The notes: generated from the letters alone by a model not told the origin. Shown: positions 46,898-56,037, numbered from the stretch's first letter. The stretch is 64,000 bases of DNA from Saccharothrix carnea (GCF_003014735.1 NZ_PYAX01000011.1:159087-223086); one strand, 5' to 3'. A program made the numbers and translations.

Positions 46898-48763
46898 TCA
46901 CACGGCGGCCTCCAGGTCGTCCGCCGCGGCGGGCGTCTCGTCGAACTGCGTGCGGTACAGGTCGGCGTAACGGCCCTGGGTCGCCAGCAGTTCGGTGTGC
47001 GTGCCGCGTTCGACCACGCGTCCGTCCTCCACGACCAGGATCTGGTCCGCCGCGCGGATGGTGGACAGCCGGTGCGCGATCACCAGCGCGGTCCGGCCGC
47101 GCAACGCCTCGGTCAGCGCGACCTGCACGGCGGCCTCCGACTCGGAGTCCAGGTGCGCGGTCGCCTCGTCCAGGATGACCACGCGCGGCCGGGCCAGGAG
47201 CAGCCGGGCGATGGTGAGCCGCTGCCGTTCGCCGCCGGAGAGCCGGTAGCCGCGTTCGCCGACCACCGTGTCGAGTCCGGCCGGGAGTGATTCGACGAGG
47301 TGGTCCAGGCGTGCGCGGCGCAGCGCGTCCCACAGTTCGTCCTCGGTCGCGTCCGGTCGCGGGTAGCTCAGGTTCGCGCGGATCGAGTCGTGGAACAGGT
47401 GACCGTCCTGGGTGACGACGCCCACCGTGTGCCGCAGCGAGTCGAACGCCAGTTCTCGCACGTCCACATCGGACAGTCGGACGGCGCCGGAGTCGGCGTC
47501 GTAGAGCCGCGGGACGAGCGAGGCGATGGTCGACTTGCCCGCGCCGGACGACCCGACGAGCGCGACGAGCTGACCCGGCTCGGCACGGAAGCTGACGCCG
47601 TGCAACACCTCCTCGCCACCGCGTGTGTCCAATGTGGCCACTGATTCCAGTGAGGCCAGTGAGACCTTGTCGGCTGACGGGTAGGCGAACCGGACGTCGT
47701 CGAACTCGACGGAGACCGGGCCGTCCGGCACGCGGCGCGGTTGGGGCGGTTCGGCGATCATCGGCTTCAGGTCGAGCACTTCGAACACTCGTTCGAACGA
47801 GACGAGGGCGGTCATCACGTCGACCCGGGCGTTGGCCAGGGCGGTGAGCGGTGAGTAGAGGCGGGTGAGCAGGAGCGCGAGCGAGACGACGGTGCCCGCG
47901 GCCAGGTGGCCGGTCAGCGCGAGGTAGCCGCCGAGGCCGTAGACGAGGGCTTGGGCCAGGGCGGAGACCAGCGTCAGGCCGGTCATGAACCAGCGGGTCG
48001 CCATCGCCGTGCGGACGCCGATGTCGCGGACGCGTGCCGCCCGTTCGTCGAACTCGGCGACCTCGGCCTCCGGTCGGCCGAAGAGCTTCACCAGCGTCGC
48101 GCCGGGTGCGGAGAACCGCTCGGTCATCTGGGTGGTCATGCCCGCGTTGAGCGTGGACGCCTCCCGCTGCAGGCCCGCCATCCGGGTGCCCATGCGGCGC
48201 GCGGGGATCACGAAAACGGGCAGCAACACCAGGGCGAGCGCGGTCACCTGCCACGAAAGGGTGAACATCACGCCCAGGGAAAGCCCCAGTTGGATGACGT
48301 TGGTGACGACGCCCGAGAGCGTCGAGGTGAACGCCCGCTGCGCGCCGATGACGTCGTTGTTCAGCCTGCTGACCAGCGCCCCGGTGCGCGTTCGGGTGAA
48401 GAACGCGATGGGCATGCGCTGCACGTGCTCGTACACGACGCGCCGCAGGTCGTGGATCAGCCCTTCCCCGATCCGCGACGACTGCCACCGCTCGACCAAC
48501 CCGAGCCCCGCGTCCACGACCGCGATCCCCGCGATCACGACGGCCAACCACACCACGACCGACACGTCCCGCCCGCCGACGATCGCATCCACCACCCGCC
48601 CCGCGAGCACCGGCGTACTGACCGCGAGCACCGCGGAAACCACCGTGAGCAGCAGGAACACGACCAACTTCGCCCGATGCGGCGCCGCGAACCCCCACAC
48701 CCGCCGAAACGTCCCCCGCCGCACCGCCGTGGGCGCGTCCGAAGCCCGCATCGCGCTGCGCAT
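46898..48763 (-). CDS. ABC transporter, fused membrane and ATPase domains (exporter type)
   Basis: A 621-residue half-transporter. Six membrane segments lie in residues about 30-320 (AKLVVFLLLTVVSAVLAVSTPVLAG first). The NBD has GSSGAGKSTIASLVPRLYDA (Walker A), LSGGERQRLTIARLLLARP (signature) and VVILDEATAHLD (Walker B). Likely a homodimeric multidrug or lipid exporter. ATG 48763 was chosen by family length; longer in-frame sequence upstream is low complexity. Confidence 0.92.
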   Translation of the reverse strand: MRSAMRASDAPTAVRRGTFRRVWGFAAPHRAKLVVFLLLTVVSAVLAVSTPVLAGRVVDAIVGGRDVSVVVWLAVVIAGIAVVDAGLGLVERWQSSRIGEGLIHDLRRVVYEHVQRMPIAFFTRTRTGALVSRLNNDVIGAQRAFTSTLSGVVTNVIQLGLSLGVMFTLSWQVTALALVLLPVFVIPARRMGTRMAGLQREASTLNAGMTTQMTERFSAPGATLVKLFGRPEAEVAEFDERAARVRDIGVRTAMATRWFMTGLTLVSALAQALVYGLGGYLALTGHLAAGTVVSLALLLTRLYSPLTALANARVDVMTALVSFERVFEVLDLKPMIAEPPQPRRVPDGPVSVEFDDVRFAYPSADKVSLASLESVATLDTRGGEEVLHGVSFRAEPGQLVALVGSSGAGKSTIASLVPRLYDADSGAVRLSDVDVRELAFDSLRHTVGVVTQDGHLFHDSIRANLSYPRPDATEDELWDALRRARLDHLVESLPAGLDTVVGERGYRLSGGERQRLTIARLLLARPRVVILDEATAHLDSESEAAVQVALTEALRGRTALVIAHRLSTIRAADQILVVEDGRVVERGTHTELLATQGRYADLYRTQFDETPAAADDLEAAV

Positions 48764-49214
48764 CAATCCCCAAGAACCGTCCACGACAGACGGTAACGCC
48801 CACAGCCCACCCGACGTTCCCATTCGTGCACACACCCTGCGGCCGACAGGCCCAGATCGGCACCCACAGACCCCCAACCGGCCCTGCGCCCAGCCCACCA
48901 GTTGCCCGCAACGGCTTGGCGAGCCGGGCGCCGGCCGAACGCTGCGGCGGCGGGCCGACCGAGACGGGGCCGACACGGCGGCGGGCCGGGGCGGGCGGGG
49001 CTGCGCGCGACTCCAGCCGGGGTATGCCGTCCAGCCGGGTCGAGTCGTTCGGCCGTGGTCGGGGGGTCCGGCCGTGGTCGAGCGGGGCGGCCGTGGTCGA
49101 GCGGGGCGGCCGTGGCTATTGGGCCAGCCGTGGCTATCGGTCTGGCGGTGGTCGGGCGGTCCCGCCATGGTCGGGCGGGCCGGTGGTGGGTGGTGCGCGG
49201 TGGCGGTCAGGATT
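48764..49214. other. C-rich low-complexity tract after copy B
   Basis: Minus-strand counterpart of the tract at 43096-43629. It contains short tandem units of GTCGAGCGGGGCGGCCGTG (near 49077-49113) and GTCGGGCGG runs. Open frames here are composition artefacts. It lies between copy B and the ABC exporter start, so it may be a long leader. Confidence 0.5.
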
Positions 49215-49305
49215 GCGGTCGGGGGTGGTTCGGGGCTCCGTCATATCAACCGAGGTACGGGAACAGTGTTTCCGTACATTTTTCGGTCGATCTCACCCGA
49301 TCGTG
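49215..49305 (-). repeat. 92-bp dispersed repeat, copy B
   Basis: Inverted relative to copy A. On the minus strand it reads AAAATGTACGGAAACACTGT, then CCTCGGTTGATATGACGGAG and CCCCGAACCACCCC. Here GTACGG and CCGTAC can also pair as a hairpin, a feature lost in copy A. It begins about 13 bases after the enoyl-CoA hydratase stop. Confidence 0.7.
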
Positions 49306-49317
49306 TTTGGTGGTTGG

Positions 49318-50133
49318 TCAGTGTTGGCCGTTAACCAGGGCGGTCAGTTCGGCGAGGCGGCGGAGTTGGGCTTCACGTTCCGCGCGCAGTTGGGTGTCTT
49401 CCGAGGCGCCGTCCGCGGCGGATGCCAGTAGAGCCAGGGTCTCGCTCACGGCGCCCGGCATCGGCTGGAGCACTCGGGCGACCAGGGCGTCGACCGCCTC
49501 GTCCAAGCCGTCCGCGGGCACGACGGAGTTCGCGAGGCCGATCCGCAGCGCCTCCTCGGCGCCGACCCGCCTCCCGGTCAGGCAGATCTCGGCCGCGCGC
49601 GAGTACCCGACCAGGCGCACCAGGGGCAACGTGCCGCCCAGGTCGGGCACCAGGCCGAGCGACGTCTCGGCCATGCAGAACTTGACGTCGTCGGCAGCCA
49701 CGCGGAAGTCGCACGCGAGCGCGAGTTGGAACCCCGCGCCGATCGCGTGCCCGCGCACCGCGGCGATCGTCACCCGAGCCGGGTCGCGCAGCCAGCGGAA
49801 GCCTTCTTGGAACTCCGCGATCAGTGCGGCGCCTGCTTCGGGTCCCCGTCGCGTGATCTCCGGCAGACCCGGTTCGCCCTCCACCGGGGCGCCCGTGAAC
49901 ATGCGCCGGTCGAGCCCCGCGGAGAAGGCGCGACCGGAACCCCGGACGACCACGACGCGGACGTCCGGGCCCAGCTGTTCACCGATCGTCCGCAACGCCA
50001 CCCAGGTCGACGGCGTCTGTGCGTTGAGCACGTCGGGACGGTCAAGCGTGATGGTCGCGCGCGGTCCGTCCACGACGAGCCGCACGCCTCCGCGTTCCAG
50101 CAGGCCGGCGTCGATGGTGGTCGGTGCCGACAT
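49318..50133 (-). CDS. Enoyl-CoA hydratase/isomerase family protein
   Basis: A 271-residue crotonase. LDRPDVLNAQTPSTW, GSGRAFSAGLDRRMF (first oxyanion loop), AAVRGHAIGAGFQLALACDFRVAAD (second oxyanion Gly) and ETSLGLVPDLGGTLPL, with the position of one catalytic Glu taken by Asp (PDLGG). It acts on acyl-CoA thioesters. Not clustered with other beta-oxidation genes. Confidence 0.92.
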   Translation of the reverse strand: MSAPTTIDAGLLERGGVRLVVDGPRATITLDRPDVLNAQTPSTWVALRTIGEQLGPDVRVVVVRGSGRAFSAGLDRRMFTGAPVEGEPGLPEITRRGPEAGAALIAEFQEGFRWLRDPARVTIAAVRGHAIGAGFQLALACDFRVAADDVKFCMAETSLGLVPDLGGTLPLVRLVGYSRAAEICLTGRRVGAEEALRIGLANSVVPADGLDEAVDALVARVLQPMPGAVSETLALLASAADGASEDTQLRAEREAQLRRLAELTALVNGQH

Positions 50134-50199
50134 GCGTGAACCTCCGGGTTTCGTCAGGCGTCGTCTCTCCTCGACACCTGCAGGTTACCGGAGGGTAGC

Positions 50200-50409
50200 T
50201 TACTTCTTCTTCGTGCGGGTGGCGCCACCGCGACCGCGCAGCTGCACACCGGACTCGCTGAGCACCCGGTGCACGAAGCCGTAGGAGCGCCCGGTGGACT
50301 CGGCCAACGCCCGGATGCTCGCGCCCTTTTCGTACTTCTTCTTCAGGTCAGCGGCCAGCTTGTCCCGCGTGGCGCCGGTGATCCGGGCGCCCTTCTTCAG
50401 GTCAGCCAC
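50200..50409 (-). CDS. Small HTH DNA-binding protein
   Basis: A 69-residue basic protein widely conserved in actinobacteria: MADLKKGARITGATRDKLAADLKKKYE, then a helix-turn-helix KGASIRALAESTGRSYGFVHRVLSESG and a Gly/Lys tail ending RTKKK. GTG 50409 with GAAGGCGGG upstream. The HTH resembles resolvase/Sigma-type HTH_23 folds. The target is unknown. Confidence 0.85.
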   Translation of the reverse strand: MADLKKGARITGATRDKLAADLKKKYEKGASIRALAESTGRSYGFVHRVLSESGVQLRGRGGATRTKKK

Positions 50410-50586
50410 CTTGTCCCGCCTTCCGTAGACAGCAGGTCGGGCCTTCGAAAGCCCCTGTCGTCGCAATGATCGAACACGAAGACCAAGAACGCCAGGTGAT
50501 CAAGCGAAATGATCTGCGAGCGGTCGTGGGATCACGCAGAGTCGATCAGTGCTCACGTTGCGGGGTGAACGGCGAAACCCGTTGGC

Positions 50587-52215
50587 TCAGGCCAACTGCA
50601 CGAGCTCCAGGTACTCCTGGGACCAGTGATCTTCGGTCCCGTCGGGCAGCAGGATCACCCGCTCGGGCTCAAGGGCCTCCACCGCCCCGGGGTCGTGCGT
50701 GACCAGCACGACGGCACCCTCGTAACGGCGCAACGCGTCGAGCACCTGCTCGCGGCTGGCCGGGTCGAGGTTGTTCGTCGGCTCGTCGAGCAGCAGCACG
50801 TTCGCCGCGCTCGACACCAGCCCGGCCAGCGCCAACCGGGTCTTCTCGCCGCCCGACAGCGTGCCGGCGGGCTGTTCGAGCTGCTCACCGCTGAACAGGA
50901 ACGTGCCGAGCAGCGAACGCAGCTGCTGTTCGGGCACGTCCGGCGCGGCGTGGCGGATGTTCTGCCACACGGAAGCCTCGTGGTCGAGCGTCTCGTGCTC
51001 CTGGGCGAAGTACCCGAGCTTGAGGCCGTGACCGGCGATCACCTCGCCGCTGTCCGGGCGTTCCATCGAGCCGATCAGGCGCAGCAGCGTGGTCTTGCCC
51101 GCGCCGTTCAGCCCGAGGATGACCACGCGCGACCCGCGGTCGATGGCCAGGTCGACGCCGGTGAAGACCTCCAGCGAGCCGTACGACTTGCTCAAACCCT
51201 CGGCGGTCAACGGCGTCTTGCCGCACGGCGCGGGCTGCGGGAAGCGGATCTTGGCGACCTTGTCGGCCTGGCGGGTGTCCTCCAGGCCGGAGAGCAGCTT
51301 CTCGGCGCGGCGGGCCATGTTCTGCGCGGCGACCGCCTTGGTGGCCTTCGCGCGCATCTTGTCCGCCTGCGCCATGAGCGCGCCGGCCTTCTTCTCCGCG
51401 TTGGCGCGCTCACGACGGCGGCGCTTCTCGTCGGCGGCGCGCGCTTCGAGGTACTTCTTCCAGCCCATGTTGTAGATGTCGACCTCGCCGCGCGTCGCGT
51501 CGAGGAACCACACCTTGTTGACCACGTCGTCCAGGAGCTCGACGTCGTGGCTGATCACGACCAGACCGCCCTCGTGCGACTTGAGGAACCCGCGCAGCCA
51601 CGCGATCGAGTCGGCGTCGAGGTGGTTGGTCGGCTCGTCGATCAGCAGGATCGTGCTGGACTTCGTGCCGACGCCGCCCTCGGAGGCGGCGAACAGGATG
51701 CGGGCCAGCTCGACGCGGCGGCGTTGACCACCGGACAGCGTGCGCAGCGGCTGGGCGAGCACGCGGTCGGCCAGGCCGAGGTTGGCGCAGATGCGGGCGG
51801 CTTCGCTCTCGGCCGCGTACCCGCCGAGGGCGGCGAACCGCTCTTCGAGGCGCCCGTACTTGCGCACGGCGGCCTGCAGCTCGGTGTCGTCGACCAGCTC
51901 GGCCATCGTGGACTGCATCTTCTCCATGTCGCGGAGCAGCTGGTCCAGGCCTCGCGCGGACAGCACGCGGTCCTTGGCGATGACGGACAGGTCGCCCTCG
52001 CGCGGGTCCTGGGGCAGGTAGCCGAGCTCGCCGGTGCGACGGACCTCGCCCGCGTACGGCTGGCCCTCGCCCGCGAGGACGCGCAGTGACGTGGTCTTGC
52101 CGGCGCCGTTGCGGCCGACGAGGCCGATGCGGTCGCCCGGTTGGACGCGGAGGGTGGCGTCGGACAGCAGGATGCGCGAGCCCGCGCGCAACTCGAGATC
52201 GGTTGCGGTGATCAA
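50587..52215 (-). CDS. ABC-F family ATPase
   Basis: A 542-residue protein with two NBDs and no membrane segments. NBD1: GLVGRNGAGKTTSLRVLAGE, LSGGQRRRVELARIL, ILLIDEPTNHLD. NBD2: ILGLNGAGKTTLLRLIGSM, LSGGEKTRLALAGL, VLLLDEPTNNLDP. The linker (about 240-310) has KKYLEARAADEKRRRRERANAEKK, the ABC-F P-site tRNA-interaction motif. Probably a translation factor; antibiotic protection is possible but no special linker length suggests it. Confidence 0.92.
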   Translation of the reverse strand: MITATDLELRAGSRILLSDATLRVQPGDRIGLVGRNGAGKTTSLRVLAGEGQPYAGEVRRTGELGYLPQDPREGDLSVIAKDRVLSARGLDQLLRDMEKMQSTMAELVDDTELQAAVRKYGRLEERFAALGGYAAESEAARICANLGLADRVLAQPLRTLSGGQRRRVELARILFAASEGGVGTKSSTILLIDEPTNHLDADSIAWLRGFLKSHEGGLVVISHDVELLDDVVNKVWFLDATRGEVDIYNMGWKKYLEARAADEKRRRRERANAEKKAGALMAQADKMRAKATKAVAAQNMARRAEKLLSGLEDTRQADKVAKIRFPQPAPCGKTPLTAEGLSKSYGSLEVFTGVDLAIDRGSRVVILGLNGAGKTTLLRLIGSMERPDSGEVIAGHGLKLGYFAQEHETLDHEASVWQNIRHAAPDVPEQQLRSLLGTFLFSGEQLEQPAGTLSGGEKTRLALAGLVSSAANVLLLDEPTNNLDPASREQVLDALRRYEGAVVLVTHDPGAVEALEPERVILLPDGTEDHWSQEYLELVQLA

Positions 52216-52358
52216 GTTTTACTCCGGTGTGTGGTCGTGCGAGGTCAACGGCGCGGTTTGGGCGCGGGACCTACTCGATCAAGATGACCACGGTTCCAGT
52301 CTACGGGGTGGGCGCCACCGGATTACCGGTATGTGTCGACCGGCATAGATTGCCCGCC

Positions 52359-53132
52359 ATGACTACGGACTTCACGGGCAGGGCGGCTCTGGTCACGGGC
52401 GCCAGTCGGGGCATCGGGTACGGCATCGCGGCGGAGCTGCTGTCGCGCGGCGCGTCGGTGACGATCACGTCGCGCAAGGCGGAGGCCGTGACGGCGGCGG
52501 CCGAATCCCTGGCGGCCACGGCGGGCGTCTCACCCGATCGTGTGCTGGCGGTGCCGGGGAACGCGGGCAGCGCGGACGACCGCGCGCGGGCCGTCGAGGC
52601 GACCGTGGAGCGGTTCGGCCGGCTGGACGTGCTCGTGAACAACACCGGCATCAACCCCGTGTTCGGGGCTCTGGTGGACGCGGACCTCGACGCGGTGCGG
52701 AAGATCTTCGACGTCAACGTGGTGGCGGCGCTCGGGTTCGTGCAGCTGGCGTGGAAGGCGTGGATGGAGGAGCACGGCGGTGCGGTGGTGAACATCGCTT
52801 CGGTCGGCGGGCTGCGGTCGACCGGCGTGATCGGGGCGTACGGGGCGAGCAAGGCGGCGCTGATCCGGTTGACGGAGGAGTTGGCGTGGCAGTTGGGTCC
52901 GAAGGTGCGGGTGAACGCGGTCGCGCCGGCGGTGGTGAAGACGCGTTTCGCCGAGGCGCTGTACACGGGACGTGAGGAGGAGGCGGCGGCCGGCTACCCG
53001 ATGAAGCGGCTGGGTACGCCGGAGGACGTGGCGCGGTTGGTCGCGTTCCTGGCTTCGGACGGCGCCGAGTGGATCACCGGCGAAACCGTGCGCGTGGACG
53101 GCGGGCTGCTCGCCACCGGCACGTTGGGGTAG
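52359..53132 (+). CDS. SDR family oxidoreductase
   Basis: A 257-residue classical SDR. TGASRGIGYGIAAELLSRG at residues 12-30, DVLVNNTGINPVFGALVD, NIASVGGLRSTGVIGAYGASKAAL with the Tyr/Lys pair, APAVVKTRFAEALY, and WITGETVRVDGG at the end. ATG 52359 gives the family-standard start. Substrate unknown. Confidence 0.92.
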   Translation: MTTDFTGRAALVTGASRGIGYGIAAELLSRGASVTITSRKAEAVTAAAESLAATAGVSPDRVLAVPGNAGSADDRARAVEATVERFGRLDVLVNNTGINPVFGALVDADLDAVRKIFDVNVVAALGFVQLAWKAWMEEHGGAVVNIASVGGLRSTGVIGAYGASKAALIRLTEELAWQLGPKVRVNAVAPAVVKTRFAEALYTGREEEAAAGYPMKRLGTPEDVARLVAFLASDGAEWITGETVRVDGGLLATGTLG

Positions 53133-53327
53133 GTCGGCCGGGCCGGGGCGGACGGCGGGGCTCGCCGCGACGGGTCCCGCCCGCCGGGGAGCAGCCGGGT
53201 GAGCGCCCGCACGGGCCGGGGTCCGGGCCTGACGGGTGCGCGAGCGGTACCCGCACGGGCCAGATTTAAGCGGCCAGGCCCAGGCCCAACGGGAGTGCGA
53301 GTGGTGCCCGCGCGGGCGGGTTGGGGT

Positions 53328-53771
53328 CTAGCGGGTTGTGGTGATCCAGGGTCTCGCGGTGGTGTGCGCCGTGCCGGTGGTGCGTGGAGCCGTGGTTACG
53401 GTCGTGGTGCTGGTCGGGGTGGGGTCGGGGCTGCTGGTGTCGGTCGTGGGGGTGGTGGAGGCCGGGGGCACCGGTGAGGACGAGGTGGCGTCCTCGGGGG
53501 TTGTCGTGGTGGTTGGTCTGGCCGGTGCGCTGGTGCTGGTGTCCGGCGGGCCGGCGGGGCTGTTGTCGGTGGGGTCCGGCGGTTGGTTCAGGGCGAAGGC
53601 GACCACCACCGCGACCACGGCGGTGCCGGTGCCGGCGGCGGCCACGGCGTAGGTGCGGCGGCGGCGTCTCACGGCGGTCCCCCGGTAGACGATGTCCAGC
53701 GGCCCGAACGTGCGTGGCACCGGTTGGATGTTCAGTTGTTCGAACGTCTTCTTCAGCTCGTCCTCAAGCAC
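53328..53771 (-). CDS. Anti-sigma-like membrane protein with Thr/Pro-rich outer domain
   Basis: A 147-residue protein. Cytoplasmic N-terminus (LEDELKKTFEQLNIQPVPR), one membrane segment (YAVAAAGTGTAVVAVVVAFAL, about 41-62), then about 85 residues almost wholly Pro, Thr and Ser. Its ATG overlaps the ECF sigma stop by 8 bases. The topology and position fit a sigma-bound regulatory partner, though no zinc-anti-sigma His-Cys motif is present. Confidence 0.7.
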   Translation of the reverse strand: MLEDELKKTFEQLNIQPVPRTFGPLDIVYRGTAVRRRRRTYAVAAAGTGTAVVAVVVAFALNQPPDPTDNSPAGPPDTSTSAPARPTTTTTPEDATSSSPVPPASTTPTTDTSSPDPTPTSTTTVTTAPRTTGTAHTTARPWITTTR

Positions 53772-54279
53772 CGCGCGACACCTCCTGCCACAACGCGCTG
53801 AACTCCGGTCCCAGCCGCTGCCTCAACGCCTTCAGGCCGCGGCTGGTGTTGCTCTTCACCGTGCCCACCGAGCAGCCGAGGGCCGCGGCCGTCTCCTCCA
53901 CCCCCAGGTCGTGCCAGAACCGCAGCACGAGCGTCGCACGCTGCTTGGCGGGCACGGCGCCCAACGCCTGCCACACCACCAGCCGGTCCTCGCTCAACGA
54001 CCCCGCCTCCGGCACGTCCGGCATCTCGTCGGTGAGCTTCTCCCGTTTCCACCGCACCCGGCGGCGCTCCGCGAGGAACGTGCGCACCACGATCTGCCGC
54101 AGGTAGGCGTCCACCCCTTCGCGCTGCGCCAGCCTCGGCCCCGCCAGGTAGAACTTGAGGAACGCGGACTGCACCACGTCTTCGGCCTCGTGGTGGTTGC
54201 CGCACAACAAGAACGCGGTGAAGCGCATCGAGTCGGCACACCGGTCGAAGTAGTGGGTGAACTCCGCGTCCCAGCTCAC
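53764..54279 (-). CDS. ECF-type RNA polymerase sigma factor (SigE-like family)
   Basis: A 171-residue sigma factor. Region 2: FTHYFDRCADSMRFTAFLLCGNHHEAEDVVQSAFLKFY, as in the actinobacterial SigE family of ECF factors. Region 4: VPAKQRATLVLRFWHDLGVEETAAALGCSVGTVKSNTSRGLKAL. Its GTG lies 4 bases after the secreted-protein gene's stop and its own stop overlaps the anti-sigma-like gene. Confidence 0.9.
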   Translation of the reverse strand: MSWDAEFTHYFDRCADSMRFTAFLLCGNHHEAEDVVQSAFLKFYLAGPRLAQREGVDAYLRQIVVRTFLAERRRVRWKREKLTDEMPDVPEAGSLSEDRLVVWQALGAVPAKQRATLVLRFWHDLGVEETAAALGCSVGTVKSNTSRGLKALRQRLGPEFSALWQEVSRGA

Positions 54280-54283
54280 GCCG

Positions 54284-54694
54284 TCAGCGCCTCGTCGGTG
54301 CCGGCGTGGACGGCAGCGGCGGCGACGTCTCCACCGGGAACGACGCGCCCGGCGAGGTGGTCACCGTCGACGTGGCCACCGGCGGCCGGGTCGACGTCGG
54401 CTCCGGGCGCGTGGTCGCCGTGGGCCGCGGGGTGACCTCCGGCCGCTGGCTCGTGGTCGCCGGCGGCCGGGTGACCGTCGACTGCGGTTCGGTGGACGCC
54501 GGCGACGTCGCGATCGGCGACGACGAAGCCGGTGACGTCGCAACCGGTGACGTGGCGGTCGAGCTGACGGGAGGCCGGGTGGTGGTCGGCGCGGGCGCCT
54601 CGTCCCCACCGCCGGACGCCAGCGCGGTCCCCGCCACGGCGATACCGCCGAGCACGACGGCCCCCGCCGCCAGCACGAGTCGTTTGCGCAGCAA
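54284..54694 (-). CDS. Secreted Thr/Pro/Ser-rich protein
   Basis: A 136-residue protein from TTG 54694 (GAGGAG, 5-base gap). A signal peptide (LVLAAGAVVLGGIAVAGTALA) is followed by about 105 residues of Thr, Pro and Ser with near repeats such as SPVATSPASSSPIATSPAS. Wall-spanning linker character with no folded domain. First gene of the sigma cassette. Confidence 0.65.
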   Translation of the reverse strand: MLRKRLVLAAGAVVLGGIAVAGTALASGGGDEAPAPTTTRPPVSSTATSPVATSPASSSPIATSPASTEPQSTVTRPPATTSQRPEVTPRPTATTRPEPTSTRPPVATSTVTTSPGASFPVETSPPLPSTPAPTRR

Positions 54695-54775
54695 GACTGC
54701 TCCTCGGGTTCATGAGGCAGCCGGTGGTCGGTGCCTCCTCACCCTTAGAAATGCGGTCGGGGTGGCCTGGGGTTG

Positions 54776-55456
54776 TCACGAGTTTCCGCGAGTTTCCCGG
54801 ACCACGACCTCCACCGCCCGCGCCCGCTCGGCGGCCTCGTCCAGCACCGCCCGCCGAGGCTCCGGCACGTCCAACACGCGCGGTGACGCCAACGCGAACA
54901 CCTCGCCCAGTCGACGGTCACCCCGCAGGACGTCCAACGCCTGACGGTCACCACCGAGCACGACCGCGTCCAGCTCACCGACCCGTGGCCCCAGCACCCG
55001 CGCCGCGTCGTCCGCCGCCGCCTGGAGGGCGACCCGGGCCTGCCCCTCCCGACGCCGGGCGAACCGCTGCTGCGACCACCCACCCGCCTTGTTGCGCCCG
55101 TGCACCTGACGGCTGTCCGTGGTCGACACCAGCACCACGCCGTCCTGCGCCACCCCGATGCTGTGCCCGCCGAGCCGCACGAGCAGCAACCCGATCCTCC
55201 GCGACGCCGACGCGTGCGCCAGCAGCGCGTCGATCACCAGACCTTCGTACTCGCCCGCAGGGGTGAACTCACCGAAAGCGACCGACACCGCGGCCGTCGC
55301 GCCGTCCACCGCCGTGACCAGGCAAGACCCCGGCGTCACCGACGTTGACGCCACACCACCGTGACGCAGGGCGAACCGCGAGAACCACCCGTCCAGGCGT
55401 TCCGGCGGCACTTCGACCGCCCGTCCACCGCCGGAGACCGGGCGGACCCTGTTCAT
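54776..55456 (-). CDS. acVLRF1 family peptidyl-tRNA hydrolase
   Basis: A 226-residue protein. RAVEVPPERLDGWFSRFALRHGGV, then LLVRLGGHSIGVAQDG, then VHGRNKAGGWSQQRFARRREGQ, the VLRF1 signature with the essential Gln (GWSQQR), as in Vms1-type release factors that free nascent chains from stalled ribosomes. ATGA overlap with the upstream methyltransferase-like gene. Confidence 0.9.
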   Translation of the reverse strand: MNRVRPVSGGGRAVEVPPERLDGWFSRFALRHGGVASTSVTPGSCLVTAVDGATAAVSVAFGEFTPAGEYEGLVIDALLAHASASRRIGLLLVRLGGHSIGVAQDGVVLVSTTDSRQVHGRNKAGGWSQQRFARRREGQARVALQAAADDAARVLGPRVGELDAVVLGGDRQALDVLRGDRRLGEVFALASPRVLDVPEPRRAVLDEAAERARAVEVVVRETRGNS

Positions 55457-56037
55457 GCCGGTGCGACCGCGACCCAGACCGGCAGCGGGTGCCCGCACTC
55501 GGCGGGCGAGAGCCGCTGCACCGCGCCGAACCCGGCCTCGGTCAGCGAGGCGGCGATCTGCTCGGGCGACAGCACCCGGTGCCTGGTCGACACGGTGTTC
55601 GCCACCTCCCACGTCTCCGCGCCGCGCACCAGCCGCACGACCTCCAGGGCGTAGGACTCGCCATCGGCCGCCCAGTCCCACAGCTGCACGGTCACCTGCC
55701 GGTCCGGACCGCGCCCGGACACCTTCGGCGGCGGCGCGGTGGGCCTCAGCTTGCCGAGCTTGTCCAGCTCGGGCACGGCGGCGACGAACAGCCCACCGGG
55801 CCGCAGCGCCCGCCGGGCCAGCAGCAGCGCCTGGTCGAGCGCGTTCTCGTGGGCCAACCGGGGCAGCAGGTCGTCGCCCGCGCGGACCACGTCGACGGGC
55901 CGCCCACCGTGGTGCCGCACGACGTCGAGCAGGTCGAGCACCACGTGGTGGCCGTCGCCGAGCACGGCGGCGGCGACCTCCGTCAGCGGGTCCTCCGGCA
56001 GGGGCACGAGGTCCTGGGCGGCGGTCACCGGGCACAC
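55453..56037 (-). CDS. Short methyltransferase-like protein lacking motif I
   Basis: A 194-residue protein. ALLLARRALRPGGLFVAAVPELD and the downstream RHRVLSPEQIAASLTEAGF match the second half of SAM-dependent methyltransferases, but the Gly-rich motif I is missing. The first 60 residues (LDLLDVVRHHGGRPVDVVRAG) may replace it. GTG 56037 has no ribosome site. Either a truncated gene or a divergent enzyme coupled to acVLRF1. Confidence 0.55.
   Translation of the reverse strand: MCPVTAAQDLVPLPEDPLTEVAAAVLGDGHHVVLDLLDVVRHHGGRPVDVVRAGDDLLPRLAHENALDQALLLARRALRPGGLFVAAVPELDKLGKLRPTAPPPKVSGRGPDRQVTVQLWDWAADGESYALEVVRLVRGAETWEVANTVSTRHRVLSPEQIAASLTEAGFGAVQRLSPAECGHPLPVWVAVAPA

Noticed and set aside
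48826..49431. Long open frames on both strands around 48.8-49.4 kb
   Set aside because: They come from the repetitive C-rich/G-rich tract, with Arg/Gly/Pro-biased translations and no starts with ribosome sites.
53133..53327. Imperfect direct repeats with CCCGCACGGGC and GCCCGCGCGGGC units after the SDR gene
   Set aside because: Short, degenerate and GC-biased; could be chance or a weak terminator, not strong enough to list.
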